Below, piece by piece: positions 29,139 to 38,380 of a stretch of DNA of 64,000 nt (position 1 is its first letter; every line of letters starts with the position of its first letter). Location of the stretch: positions 26,658-90,657 of IMG/VR virus record IMGVR_UViG_3300036792_000096; one strand, written 5' to 3'. The position numbers and the translations under genes were made by a program. The stretch comes from a virus. A model generated the notes under the pieces. It was not told where the DNA came from. It worked only from the letters and a program-made list of their open reading frames with translations, and searched no databases.

Positions 29139-30137
29139 ATGAAAGAACCCTCAGAAATGCCCCGGCGCATCGCCCTGTGGGGAAACTTCGGAGTGCCTTG
29201 GACGACGGAAACTCACGTCGCTCTGTCTCTCGAATCCCTCGGCCACACCGTCATCCGGCTGCAAGAGGGGACGGTACGGGCGGTGGACTTCGCTGAGCGA
29301 GTCATCGCCGAGGGATGCTCACTGGCAATCTGGATTCAGACGTACGGTTTAGCCGTCACCGGTGGCACCGCAGAGGAACGCTACGGCGCGCTAGCCCGAC
29401 TCCGGGAGGCCGGCATCCCGACCATGGGGTTTCACTTGGACAGGTTCTGGGATGTCAAGGACGGCCGAGCAGACCGAATCCCCACGGAGCCCTTCTTCCG
29501 CACGGACCTGCTTGCCACGGCCGACGAGGGTGGGGGGCGGTGGCAGGAACAGGGGATCAACGCCGTGTGGTCCCCGCCAGGCATCTACCACGGCGAGGCG
29601 GTGCGAGGGACGCCTCGCCGTGAGTACCGCAGCCCCGTCGTCTTCGTCGGCAGTTGGCGGGGGGTCTACCACCCCGAGTGGACGCACCGCCGGGAACTCG
29701 TCCAGCATCTCCAAACCCGCTGGCGCCATGAGTGCGCCTTCTGGCCGCGAGGCGAAGCCGTCCGTGGCCAAAACCTGATCGACCTCTACGCCTCCGTCGA
29801 TATCGTGGTGGGGGATTCGTTCATGACGCCCGGTTCCTACGCTTTCCACTCAGATCGAATTCCGGAGACTTTGGGTAGAGGGGCGTTTTTGGTCCATCCG
29901 TACAATCCGGGCTTGGAGACTCTGTACGAGGACGGCAAGCACCTCCGCTACTGGCCGCTCGGGGACTGGGCAGAACTGGACCGGCTCATCCGCTACTACC
30001 TAGACCACCCCGAGGAGCGGCAGGCCATCGCCGACGCCGGCCAGCGACACGTACAGGAGTCCCACACCTACAGAGAACGCATGAAGCGCCTGCTGCCGAT
30101 GGCTCTCGCCCTCAAGCCCGCTGAGGCTGCGGTATGA
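29139..30137 (+). CDS. glycosyltransferase (GT-B, Glyco_trans_1_2-like)
   Basis: A 332-residue protein from ATG 29139 (ATG 29157 possible). The N-terminal half has a Rossmann-like start (RRIALWGNFGVPWTTETHVA). The C-terminal half matches the family of phage and CgeB-like glycosyltransferases: LIDLYASVDIVVGDSF, SDRIPETLGRGAFLVHPYNP, and the terminal DHPEERQAIADAGQRHVQES. It transfers a sugar from a nucleotide donor. First gene of an accessory island between capsid and tail genes; see the island finding. Confidence 0.8.
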   Translation: MKEPSEMPRRIALWGNFGVPWTTETHVALSLESLGHTVIRLQEGTVRAVDFAERVIAEGCSLAIWIQTYGLAVTGGTAEERYGALARLREAGIPTMGFHLDRFWDVKDGRADRIPTEPFFRTDLLATADEGGGRWQEQGINAVWSPPGIYHGEAVRGTPRREYRSPVVFVGSWRGVYHPEWTHRRELVQHLQTRWRHECAFWPRGEAVRGQNLIDLYASVDIVVGDSFMTPGSYAFHSDRIPETLGRGAFLVHPYNPGLETLYEDGKHLRYWPLGDWAELDRLIRYYLDHPEERQAIADAGQRHVQESHTYRERMKRLLPMALALKPAEAAV

Positions 30138-30787
30138 GCGTGGATTGGGTCACGGAGGCCCTCACGGACGCCGAGCGGGAGCGGGCCTACTGGGACGCCA
30201 CAGCCGCATCCGAGAACGTCTGGGGCGAGCTGTGGTCGATTCCCGGCATGGGGTGGGAAGAGGGGATCGAAGCGTGTCTCGCCCAGATTGAGCCGATCCT
30301 CCACGGCTGCTCGGCTGGGCGCGTGCTTGAGCTCGGGTGCGGCATCGGGCGCCTTCTGCTCCCGCTGGCCGAGCACTGGTCTGACATGTCCTTCATCGGC
30401 GTGGACTGCTCCGCGGCCCTGCTGACGAAGGCACGGGCGGCAACGAAGAGTGCCGGGCTCGGCAATGTCCGCTACATCGCCGGGGATGGCCGCAACCTCC
30501 CCCGCTCCCTCCCGGCGCGGTTCCAGGCGGCGTACTCCGTGCTGACCTTCCAGCACGTCCCGCCCGAGGCGCAGAGTTCCTACCTCAGCCAGATCGCAGC
30601 CAAGCTTGACGCTGGGGGCCTCCTGCGCCTGCAGTTCGTCCAGGCCGACATCGACCACTTCCTCTCGCATGGCATACCGCCCGAGACGATGGCGCAGTGG
30701 TGCGCTGAGGCGGGCCTGACGGTCGTCGCGCTGGACCGGGGCGTCATTGACGAGTCGTGGGCATGGATCACGGCGACGAAACTGTGA
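30134..30787 (+). CDS. SAM-dependent methyltransferase (class I)
   Basis: A 217-residue methyltransferase. Motif I RVLELGCGIGRLLLPLAE is at 63-80, then FIGVDCSAALLTKARAA, a GDGRNLPR acidic loop and FQAAYSVLTFQHVPPEAQ, the standard Methyltransf_11/25 order. Substrate unknown; in this setting a sugar or glycan intermediate is likely. ATG overlaps the upstream glycosyltransferase stop. Confidence 0.85.
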   Translation: MSVDWVTEALTDAERERAYWDATAASENVWGELWSIPGMGWEEGIEACLAQIEPILHGCSAGRVLELGCGIGRLLLPLAEHWSDMSFIGVDCSAALLTKARAATKSAGLGNVRYIAGDGRNLPRSLPARFQAAYSVLTFQHVPPEAQSSYLSQIAAKLDAGGLLRLQFVQADIDHFLSHGIPPETMAQWCAEAGLTVVALDRGVIDESWAWITATKL

Positions 30788-30981
30788 GCGGCGACATTAT
30801 GGACGACAGCATTCGCAGGGTTCGCTTCGAGGCACTGAAGTTGGCTGTGGGACGCGCAGACGAGCACCACAACGCTGACCAAGTCGTCCGTGCCGCGAAG
30901 GTGTTCGCATCGTTCATCGGTAACGGATCATCGCCGCTTGATGACGAAGACTCGGCAGAGACCGAGGAACCCAAGCCGTGA
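30784..30981 (+). CDS. hypothetical small protein in glycosylation island
   Basis: A 65-residue protein from GTG 30784, overlapping the methyltransferase stop (ATG 30799 is an alternative). Helical (RVRFEALKLAVGRADEHHNA, VVRAAKVFASFIG) with an acidic tail. No recognised family. Confidence 0.5.
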   Translation: MSGDIMDDSIRRVRFEALKLAVGRADEHHNADQVVRAAKVFASFIGNGSSPLDDEDSAETEEPKP

Positions 30982-31811
30982 CCGTCCAGACCCCGCACCC
31001 CAACGCGATGATCCACTGGCCCCGGATCGAATGCCTCCGCGGCCACGAGACGCACGACTCGGGATCGTTCCGCATCCGCCTCGGCGGTTCCACGGGCTAC
31101 CACGACTTCCCTCCGATCCCACAGCGCTTCGCCCGCGACTTCCACATGGAACTGTTCGACTGGACGAAGTACCGAGAGGTGGGGCCGTGGTGCCCCGGGG
31201 CTGGCGTGGAGTCCGAGGCCATCGCCGAGCTCGGTGTCTGGGAACCACGGGAGACCATCGTTGCCCTGACCGTCTTCGAGTCGGCCGATCCGGGCTCGCT
31301 GTGCGTGGACTTCGGGGCGCATGTCGGCTGGTACTCGCTCCTCGCCGCCTCCAGCGGTCTCGAGGTGCTGGCGTGGGAGTGCGACCCGGAGCCCCTCCGG
31401 CTGCTGCGCACGTCGGCCAACCTGAACGGCTGGAAGATCCGCACCCGCGGGACCCGCATCGGGGCGGACACGAAGCCTCTCCCGAAGACTGCGATTCGGT
31501 TGGCGAAACTGGACATCGAGGGAGCCGAGGAGCATGCGATCCGGATCCTTGGACCCTCCATCCGGGCCGGCCTCGTGGACCACATTCTCATGGAGGTCTC
31601 ACCCGTGTTCGCCGACTACTACCCGGCCCTAGTCCTCTCCCTGATCTCCAGAGGCTATGAGGCGTACCGGTTCCACGACAAGGCCCTCCCGCCACACCCA
31701 CTTGAGGAACTGCCACGGGATCTGATCCCGCTCATGCGGAACGTGGAGGCCGAGGTGGCGTCGTGGCATCAGGAGAGTGTCTGGTTCAAGCGGGTGGGGG
31801 CCTCGTGGTGA
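30978..31811 (+). CDS. FkbM-family methyltransferase
   Basis: A 277-residue protein with the FkbM pattern: VDFGAHVGWYSLLAASSG at 110-127, WECDPEPLRLLRTSANLNGW, and the diagnostic KLDIEGAEEHAIRILGP near 177. FkbM enzymes usually O-methylate sugars or glycan ends. GTG start overlaps the previous stop. Within this island it probably caps a phage-made glycan. Confidence 0.85.
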   Translation: MTVQTPHPNAMIHWPRIECLRGHETHDSGSFRIRLGGSTGYHDFPPIPQRFARDFHMELFDWTKYREVGPWCPGAGVESEAIAELGVWEPRETIVALTVFESADPGSLCVDFGAHVGWYSLLAASSGLEVLAWECDPEPLRLLRTSANLNGWKIRTRGTRIGADTKPLPKTAIRLAKLDIEGAEEHAIRILGPSIRAGLVDHILMEVSPVFADYYPALVLSLISRGYEAYRFHDKALPPHPLEELPRDLIPLMRNVEAEVASWHQESVWFKRVGASW

Positions 31812-32023
31812 GCGATCAGTCTGCGTGCCTCGGCAAGCGGTACCGAGACCCCATCACGGAGTACGAGGGCATCGCCACAGCACGGGTGGAGTACCTCGGC
31901 GGGGGTCGCGTCCAGATCCTCTTGGAGCGCGCTCGGTCGGATGGCAACCCGCAGGAGCACTACTTCTACGAGTCCCGGCTTGAACTCGTCACTCCGAAAC
32001 CGCCGATGGGGATCGGATCATGA
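31808..32023 (+). CDS. hypothetical small beta-rich protein
   Basis: A 71-residue protein from GTG 31808, overlapping the FkbM stop. Beta-rich (ATARVEYLGGGRVQILLERA, HYFYESRLELVTP), perhaps a small barrel. Flanked by glycan genes, but no domain is recognised. Confidence 0.5.
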   Translation: MSDQSACLGKRYRDPITEYEGIATARVEYLGGGRVQILLERARSDGNPQEHYFYESRLELVTPKPPMGIGS

Positions 32024-33777
32024 CCACCATTCCCGTGATCTACGTCTCGCGGCATGAGGGTATCTTGTCCCATCTGTACGCAGATATGGGCCTGCTGGAA
32101 TCCATCCTCGCTGGCACCGTCTGGAACCCGCCTGGGGCGTTCACCTTTGAGCACTACGTAGACGTGGGTCGGCCCGGCTCCGCCGATCCCGACGCCTTCC
32201 CGGCCGTGGCTGGCGCCGTTGTCATGGTCCCCGCCCGCCACCACACCTCTCCCGAAGATGTCCAGTGGCTGCTGGCCCAACTTGACCGCCTGTCGTGGTA
32301 TGTGACCGTCCTATGTGGTGACGAGGAATGGGCATTTCCGTGGCAGCGCATCCCCCGCTCCGAGCACCGGAAGGTGTGGGTCATGCAGCCCCGGCCAGAG
32401 CATGCCGGGCGCGTGGACGGGATGATCCCCGGTGGCTGGTATCCGGGGACGCGGGAGGGCATCAGTGTTGCTCAGGCCCGTCGGACAGCCTTGAAGCTCG
32501 ACGCATCCGATGAGCGCTACTGGGATGTTTTCTTCGCCGGTCAAGTCACCCACAGACGTCGCGAGGAATGCGCTGCCGTGCTGAGGGCGATGGACCCCCA
32601 GAGGCGGTTCCTCTACGAAACGAAGGGCTATCTCCAAGGGATGGCGCAGGACGAATACATGGCTCTCCTCTCCTCGGCCAAGGTAGTCCCCTGCCCGTCC
32701 GGGCCCTACACGGTAGACACCGCCCGGCCCTTGGAAGCGCTCGAGGCGGCCTGCGTGCCTGTCGTGGACACCCTGACGCCCCGGGGTGACGACTGGGACT
32801 ACTGGGGTCTTGTGTTCGGCCCTGATTGCCCCCTGCGGCGGATCCGGGATTGGGAGACCTTCCCCAAGGTGCTCACCGAGGAGTTGGCCGACTGGCCCAA
32901 CAACTCGAATCGTGTGTTCGCTTGGTGGCAGGGCTGGAAGCGGAGGATCACCCACCAGTTGCACGACGACATCGCCAGCGCATCGGGGGTTCCCCTAGTT
33001 CTTGACGGACCCGACGCCCTCGTGACGGTCCTCATTACCACGTCTCCCGCACCGTTGCACCCCTCGACCGCCCATCTTGAGGAGACCGTCGCGGCGGTGC
33101 GGGAGCAACTCCCTAACGCGGAGATCGTCATCGCCTGCGATGGGGTACGGCCGGAGTTGGCAGAGCGCGCTGCGGACTACGGCGAGTATCTCCGTCGGGT
33201 GCTGTGGCTGTGTAACTTCGAGTGGCGCAACGTGGTGCCGTTCGTCGCTGACGAGTGGCTACATCAGGCCGAGCTCACCCGCCGTGCTCTGAGCCTCGTG
33301 CGGTCCCCGCTCATGTTTTTCGTGGAACACGACCGGCCGCCCGTGGGACGGATCGACTGGCCGGGGCTCTGCGCCGTGGTGGGGTCGGGGGAGATCGACA
33401 TGGTCCGACTGCACGCCGAGGAAAGCATCCATCCCGAGCAGATGCACCTCATGCTTGGTGCCCAGACGCCGATCAGCGGAGTCCCGCTGCTCCGGACGGC
33501 GGCGTGGTGGCAACACCCGCACCTCTGCCGCACGGAGTGGTACCGGGGCATCCTCGCCGAGCACTTCCCGCCCGGAAGCCGGACGTTCATCGAAGACCGC
33601 CTCTACCAGCTTGCCGAGAATGACTTCTTCGACCACGGCCCCGGTTCGTGGCAGCGGTGGAAGCTCGCCATCTACTGCCCGCCGGGGAGCATCCTCCGCA
33701 GCCGTCACCTCAACAGCCGCAGCGATGCTCCCAAGGGCGAGATTTGGTTCGGCGAGACGGCGGAGGTGCCCGTATGA
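32020..33777 (+). CDS. two-domain glycosyltransferase-like protein
   Basis: A 585-residue protein. The first 330 residues resemble an exostosin/GT-B-like domain: RYWDVFFAGQVTHRRREECA, LQGMAQDEYMALLSSAKVVP, then PSGPYTVDTARPLEALEAAC with the acidic acceptor-donor loop. From about 335 a second, GT-A-like domain begins (ALVTVLITTSPAPLHPSTAH, NAEIVIACDGVRPELAERAA) and includes FVEHDRPPVG in place of a DxD. Two fused transferases could build a disaccharide. Assignment by pattern; substrates unknown. Confidence 0.65.
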   Translation: MTTIPVIYVSRHEGILSHLYADMGLLESILAGTVWNPPGAFTFEHYVDVGRPGSADPDAFPAVAGAVVMVPARHHTSPEDVQWLLAQLDRLSWYVTVLCGDEEWAFPWQRIPRSEHRKVWVMQPRPEHAGRVDGMIPGGWYPGTREGISVAQARRTALKLDASDERYWDVFFAGQVTHRRREECAAVLRAMDPQRRFLYETKGYLQGMAQDEYMALLSSAKVVPCPSGPYTVDTARPLEALEAACVPVVDTLTPRGDDWDYWGLVFGPDCPLRRIRDWETFPKVLTEELADWPNNSNRVFAWWQGWKRRITHQLHDDIASASGVPLVLDGPDALVTVLITTSPAPLHPSTAHLEETVAAVREQLPNAEIVIACDGVRPELAERAADYGEYLRRVLWLCNFEWRNVVPFVADEWLHQAELTRRALSLVRSPLMFFVEHDRPPVGRIDWPGLCAVVGSGEIDMVRLHAEESIHPEQMHLMLGAQTPISGVPLLRTAAWWQHPHLCRTEWYRGILAEHFPPGSRTFIEDRLYQLAENDFFDHGPGSWQRWKLAIYCPPGSILRSRHLNSRSDAPKGEIWFGETAEVPV

Positions 33778-34868
33778 CCGGGCCCCGCTGCGCTCTGCTG
33801 GTGCGTTCGGATCATAGGGGCCTCGGATATCAGTCCCACGGTTACTACCAGCACCTCTCGCCGGTCAAAACCCTCCACGTCCACATGACCTCGAACCTTG
33901 GGACATGGACACCCTACGCAGAGCACCGGGAGGCGTGGTATCCCGACGTGCGCTCAGCCAACTATGACGGCCACACGGGGCGGCTGGACGACGAGGCTGC
34001 TATTCGCTGGCTGCTGGCTGACGTGGATGTCCTGCTCTCGGCCGAGACCTTCTACGATTTCCGGGTCATCGGCTGGGCGCGGGAAGCGGGCGTCAAGACG
34101 GTCCTAGTCGGGAATCCGGAATTCCTCAGACCCGAAGTTCTGGTCAGTCCTCCTGACGTCCTCGTGATGCCCTCCCGCTGGCGGCTGGACACCATCCCCA
34201 ACGCCGTCCACCTCCCCCAGCCCGTGGACCGCAGCGTGTTCGCCTTCACGCCCCGCCCGCTGGTTCCTGACCGGCTCCGGTTCCTGCACGTCGTGGGCCA
34301 CCGGGCGGCGAGGGACCGGGCTGGGACGGATCTCGTGCTCGACTGCATCCGCTTCCTGCGCCACCGCATCGACCTCACCATCCGTTGTCAGGGCTCGCTC
34401 TCGGCCCCTCAGCAGTTGCTCCTACGGGGACTCAGGCGCCACCAGATCCCAACGGTGCTGTTGGGCGACGTGGACGATCCCCGGGCGCTGTACGAGGGCT
34501 ACGACGTGCTCCTGGCGCCGAGGAGGTATGGGGGCCTCTCGCTCACGCTCAACGAGGCAACTTCCTGCGGGCTGGCAATCATCGCCACGGACCGGGAGCC
34601 GGAACGCTTCGCCCTGCCGGCGGAGGCCCTCGTACCAGCCTACCGGGGGCGGGACGTGCAGTTCCAGGGCGGGACCTTCACGCTGGACGATGCCAACCCT
34701 CGGGACTTGGCCGAGGCCATCGACCGGCTCGTGGACGACCCCGCCGCGGTGGCCCGGCTCTCCGCGGCCTCAGACGCCTATGGGGAGTCCATCTCGTGGG
34801 AAACGCTGGCCCCGAAGTGGCGAGCGCTCCTTGAGCGGGCCACGACCATGACGGGAGTGGGACCGTGA
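33774..34868 (+). CDS. GT4-like glycosyltransferase
   Basis: A 364-residue GT-B protein. The C-terminal nucleotide-sugar domain shows ILTIRCQ-type beta strands, YEGYDVLLAPRRYGGLSLTL (the E/G loop of GT4 enzymes), EATSCGLAIIATDREPERFA and DPRDLAEAIDRLVDDPAAVA-like ending helices. ATG overlaps the upstream stop. It probably extends the glycan made by the preceding transferases. Confidence 0.78.
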   Translation: MTGPRCALLVRSDHRGLGYQSHGYYQHLSPVKTLHVHMTSNLGTWTPYAEHREAWYPDVRSANYDGHTGRLDDEAAIRWLLADVDVLLSAETFYDFRVIGWAREAGVKTVLVGNPEFLRPEVLVSPPDVLVMPSRWRLDTIPNAVHLPQPVDRSVFAFTPRPLVPDRLRFLHVVGHRAARDRAGTDLVLDCIRFLRHRIDLTIRCQGSLSAPQQLLLRGLRRHQIPTVLLGDVDDPRALYEGYDVLLAPRRYGGLSLTLNEATSCGLAIIATDREPERFALPAEALVPAYRGRDVQFQGGTFTLDDANPRDLAEAIDRLVDDPAAVARLSAASDAYGESISWETLAPKWRALLERATTMTGVGP

Positions 34869-35896
34869 TCGACGCCCTCGCTTCGCAACCCCACTACTTG
34901 AGGCATCTGTATCCCGTGTGGCAGGCGCTTCCAGAGGAGTACCGGGGGACGCTCTACCTGACCGGGCGAGCCTCGTGGGAGGCACCGTTCTACGACACCG
35001 GCCGGGTCTACAGCGGCCTCTTCCAGCGCCCCGGTCCCCGCGTACTCGTGGCCTCGCAGACCGACTACCGGCAGGTCAGCACGGGCCGGCGGGTCATCTA
35101 CATGAACCATGGCGCCGGCCAGAGCTACGGCGGAGACCCCGACCCGGCCGTGTCCCGGGACGCCTCCTATGCCGGCGGGGACGGCCAGGACCGCACCGAT
35201 CTCTTCCTCGTTCCCGGCCCGCATCCTGCGCAACGATGCCGGGAGCGCTATCCGGACATACCCGTGGTGGAGATCGGGTGCCCGGCACTAGACTCGTGGC
35301 TTAACCGGCCGGCGCGCCGGGAGCCACATGAGAAGCCGGTCGTTGCGCTCGCCTTCCAGCGCGCCACCCGCCACGGGGACTACCCGCTCTGCCCGGAGCA
35401 CGTCTCGGCGCTGCCCCACTACCTCTCGGCGCTGCCCGCTCTGATGGAGCGCTTCGAGGTGCTCGGCCACGGCCACCCGCGCGCTAAGGCCGGGCTCGAG
35501 GCGGTCTACGGCCCGCTCGGCATCCCGTGGGTGGACTGGGAAACGGTGATGCTCACGGCCGACGTTCTGTGCGTCGACAACAGCTCCATTGGGTTCGAGG
35601 CAGCCGCCATCGGCTTACCTGTCATTTGGCTGAACGCTCCGTGGTACCGACGAGAGATCGACCACGGGCTGCGCTTTTGGGGCACCGCTGGTGTGGGCAT
35701 GGAGGTAGACGAGCCGGCCGCTCTCGTCCCGACCGTTGAGACCGCCCTCCGAATCTGGCTAGGGTGGTACGGACTCGCACCAGCCGATCAGCAACTTTCG
35801 TATGTCTACACGCGCCTCGACGGGCACTGCGCCCAACGAGGCGCTGCGGCCATCGTCGCTCTGGACGCGGCCGAGCTCGCCGAGGTGCCCTCGTGA
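34865..35896 (+). CDS. CDP-glycerol glycerophosphotransferase-like protein
   Basis: A 343-residue protein from GTG 34865. The GT-B-like C-terminal part carries ADVLCVDNSSIGFEAAAIGL followed by PVIWLNAPWYRREIDHG, the D-N/Y-S-S-x-x-E motif of TagB/TagF-type glycerophosphotransferases, and YMNHGAGQSYGG in the N-terminal half replaces the usual H-G region. Known relatives add glycerol-phosphate or act as glycosyltransferases in teichoic-acid pathways. In a phage it may decorate the virion or alter host wall polymer. Confidence 0.7.
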   Translation: MIDALASQPHYLRHLYPVWQALPEEYRGTLYLTGRASWEAPFYDTGRVYSGLFQRPGPRVLVASQTDYRQVSTGRRVIYMNHGAGQSYGGDPDPAVSRDASYAGGDGQDRTDLFLVPGPHPAQRCRERYPDIPVVEIGCPALDSWLNRPARREPHEKPVVALAFQRATRHGDYPLCPEHVSALPHYLSALPALMERFEVLGHGHPRAKAGLEAVYGPLGIPWVDWETVMLTADVLCVDNSSIGFEAAAIGLPVIWLNAPWYRREIDHGLRFWGTAGVGMEVDEPAALVPTVETALRIWLGWYGLAPADQQLSYVYTRLDGHCAQRGAAAIVALDAAELAEVPS

Positions 35897-37068
35897 GCAT
35901 CGGAGGCCCCCGCACCCCCATCTTAGCCCCGGATCTCCTGCCGCCGATCACGTCGTTCATAGAGACCGCCCTATCGCCAGACGCATCAGAGATAAGAGAT
36001 GTAGGCGTGCGTTGGGGGACGGGGGCGGAGTTTCGGTCCATCGCCTGCTCGGGCGACGCCTCCGCGTTCGACGTCTGCGCGCTCCCGACCTTTCCCGACG
36101 GTGCCCGCTCGACGCTGGCGGACGTGGACCCCTTCGCCGTCGTGGTGCCGGACACATGCAGCGCCCTCGGCTACCTCTACAACGACTACCAGGCCCGGGC
36201 GCTGATGAAGCACAAGGCGTGGGAGTCCTTCGTCATCGCGCAGCAGTTCTGGTCAGGTGTCGTGATCCCGAACAGCTTCCACCTCGCCTCCGGCGGAGCT
36301 GTGACGGACATCTCCCCAAGCGGTGCCTCGCTGGCCCCGCATGAGGCTCTGGGGCTCATGGAGAGCGAACTAGGTGAATGTCTCCGGGGAGCCCGGGGCA
36401 TGATCTACGTCACCCCCAGGATCTTCGGCGAGCTGTTCCTGGCCGCCGGGCTCTACCGGCCCAACAACGGGCGGCAGGTCTTCACGCACATGGGAACCAT
36501 CGTGGCAGCCGACGCCGGATTCCCGGGCACGGACCCGAATGGCAATGTCGAATCCCCGACCGTGGAATGGATGTACGGGACGGCGCCCGCCAAGGTCTAC
36601 CGCTCGAACCCGGTCGTGTATCCCACCGAGGCCGACTACCGGAGCAATCCGAAGGCGTGGCAGGCGGTGGCGCGCGACCGCAACGACGTGACGTTCCGGG
36701 CGGAGTCCCTTGCGGCGATCGCTGTCGATCCGTGCTGCCTGTTGGCGATCCGGGTCGCGGTCGGAACGGCTACCGAGGAGGCGGTCAGCATCGGCTCGAC
36801 CGTGGTCGACCGCTCAGGCACGATCGCCGTCGGTGGCACACAGCAGACCCTCATGGCTGCCAACCCGAGCCGGCGCTACATCTTGATCGAGAACGTCTCC
36901 GCCGCTGATCTCTGGTTCAACTTCACGACGAACGCCGTCATCGGTGAGCCGTCGTTCCAGTTGCCCACCGGGGCCTCCTACGAGATGTCCGGGGACTTCG
37001 TGTCCACGGAGCGGGTCTCGATCATCGGTGCTGCCGGCGGTCAGGCGTTCACAGCGAAGGAGGGCTGA
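35893..37068 (+). CDS. virion structural protein (probable)
   Basis: A 391-residue protein from a GTG overlapping the previous stop. The pattern ALGLMESELGECLRGARGMIYVTP..., VFTHMGTIVAADAGFPGTDPNG and EWMYGTAPAKVYRSNP recalls an unnamed family of actinophage head-region proteins. The last 90 residues are a separate beta domain (ANPSRRYILIENVSAADLWF). Head decoration or minor head protein is my guess. Confidence 0.5.
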   Translation: MSIGGPRTPILAPDLLPPITSFIETALSPDASEIRDVGVRWGTGAEFRSIACSGDASAFDVCALPTFPDGARSTLADVDPFAVVVPDTCSALGYLYNDYQARALMKHKAWESFVIAQQFWSGVVIPNSFHLASGGAVTDISPSGASLAPHEALGLMESELGECLRGARGMIYVTPRIFGELFLAAGLYRPNNGRQVFTHMGTIVAADAGFPGTDPNGNVESPTVEWMYGTAPAKVYRSNPVVYPTEADYRSNPKAWQAVARDRNDVTFRAESLAAIAVDPCCLLAIRVAVGTATEEAVSIGSTVVDRSGTIAVGGTQQTLMAANPSRRYILIENVSAADLWFNFTTNAVIGEPSFQLPTGASYEMSGDFVSTERVSIIGAAGGQAFTAKEG

Positions 37069-38352
37069 GTGGGGTTCTCCTTCCCGTCCGGCGGGGCCGT
37101 CCTGAACCCAGGCGTCAACGTCAAAACCGCCTACGGTGCCAAGGGCGACGGCGTGACGGACGACACGACCGCCATCCGCAACGCCATCAACACCGAGGTT
37201 GCCAACTGCCAGACCGCCGGTACCTACTACGCTGAGCTCTTCTTCCCACCCGGCATCTACGTAGTGAACGGGGCCTACGTACAGGGCGGGGCGACCAGGG
37301 GCAACTCCATCCTCCCGCTTCCGGTCATCGCCACGACCATCCAGAAGGTGACGCTGGTGATCCGGGGTAGCCACGACGCAAGCGCGCTCCCGCACTGGCA
37401 GCAGACCGTGACGCAAAAGAACGGGGCGGTGCTGAAGACGACCCGCACTGACGGGACGAACGACGGCACCTATGGTGAGGCCAGCATCCTCGGGGGGCCT
37501 ACGCCAGCGCAGGGGTACGGCTTCGACACCTCCGTGTTCTCCAACATGCTCCTCACGGTCGATGGGCTCGTGCTTGTGGCACCTGCCAACCCGACCGTCT
37601 CGGGTCTCGACGCCCGGGGCTTGGCCGAATTCAACTTCGGGACGCTCGGCTTCGAGGCCGACCAGAACCCCACCAACGCCACCATCCCCGCCCACGCCTG
37701 GCAGTTCGGCGTCGGCATGCCCCAGAGCAACAACAACGACAACTGCAACGGGCTCTGGTACTCGTGCGAGGGGGCCTACTTCGGGATTCTGGTCGCCGAG
37801 CACACCTGCATTCAGAGCGTCAGGTGCATCTACTGCACCGACGGCATCTACTTCCAGCACGGCACGACCTTTCATGGATCCTGGATCGGCTACGCCTCGA
37901 TCGAGGCGTGCGCGGTTTGCCTGAACGGCTCAACGTCGAACAGCTTCAGCAAGGTCTACATCGACGTGCTGGACTTCGAGAACGGTGCTGGGGGGTTCGC
38001 ACCGCAGGCGCACATCTACGACCCGAACAACCTCATGTTCGGCAAGGTCGGGCTGGCGACGAACGACGCCATCTCAACGCTTGTCGTCAGCGGTGCGGCC
38101 AACCTCGAAGTCAAGAGCCTTCAGGCGGGCATCGGCCACGTCACTGCACCGGGCCTTCCTGCCACCACGGTCACCCTTGTCAACCCGTTCTGGCGCGACG
38201 CGGCGGTGACGATCACGGGCGGGACGGTTACGGCCATCGCCGTGGACGGGACCGCATCCGGCCTCACGTCTGGCACGGTCATCGTCCCCAGCGGCAAGAG
38301 CATCACGCTCACCTATTCGGTAGCCCCGACATGGACTTGGGTCATTTTCTAG
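37069..38352 (+). CDS. tailspike-like protein (pectate-lyase-type beta helix)
   Basis: A 427-residue protein from GTG 37069. The start VNVKTAYGAKGDGVTDDTTA with AELFFPPGIYVVNG matches the Pectate_lyase_3 entry of right-handed beta-helix tailspikes. Repeated short strands follow (residues 100-350), then a beta-rich C-terminal part (TVTAIAVDGTASGLTSGTVI). Such proteins bind and often cut surface polysaccharide. It lies directly after a glycan island rather than with the tail fibres. Confidence 0.75.
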   Translation: MGFSFPSGGAVLNPGVNVKTAYGAKGDGVTDDTTAIRNAINTEVANCQTAGTYYAELFFPPGIYVVNGAYVQGGATRGNSILPLPVIATTIQKVTLVIRGSHDASALPHWQQTVTQKNGAVLKTTRTDGTNDGTYGEASILGGPTPAQGYGFDTSVFSNMLLTVDGLVLVAPANPTVSGLDARGLAEFNFGTLGFEADQNPTNATIPAHAWQFGVGMPQSNNNDNCNGLWYSCEGAYFGILVAEHTCIQSVRCIYCTDGIYFQHGTTFHGSWIGYASIEACAVCLNGSTSNSFSKVYIDVLDFENGAGGFAPQAHIYDPNNLMFGKVGLATNDAISTLVVSGAANLEVKSLQAGIGHVTAPGLPATTVTLVNPFWRDAAVTITGGTVTAIAVDGTASGLTSGTVIVPSGKSITLTYSVAPTWTWVIF

Positions 38353-38380
38353 GCAGGCGACGACAGGAAGGGAGTGAGCA

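Noticed and set aside
27853-29142. 429-codon plus-strand frame through the HNH gene
   Set aside because: It runs antisense to an intact HNH domain with zinc knuckles and has no domain of its own.
36814-37875. 353-codon minus-strand frame opposite the structural and tailspike genes
   Set aside because: No recognisable protein features; plus-strand genes have correct starts and overlaps.
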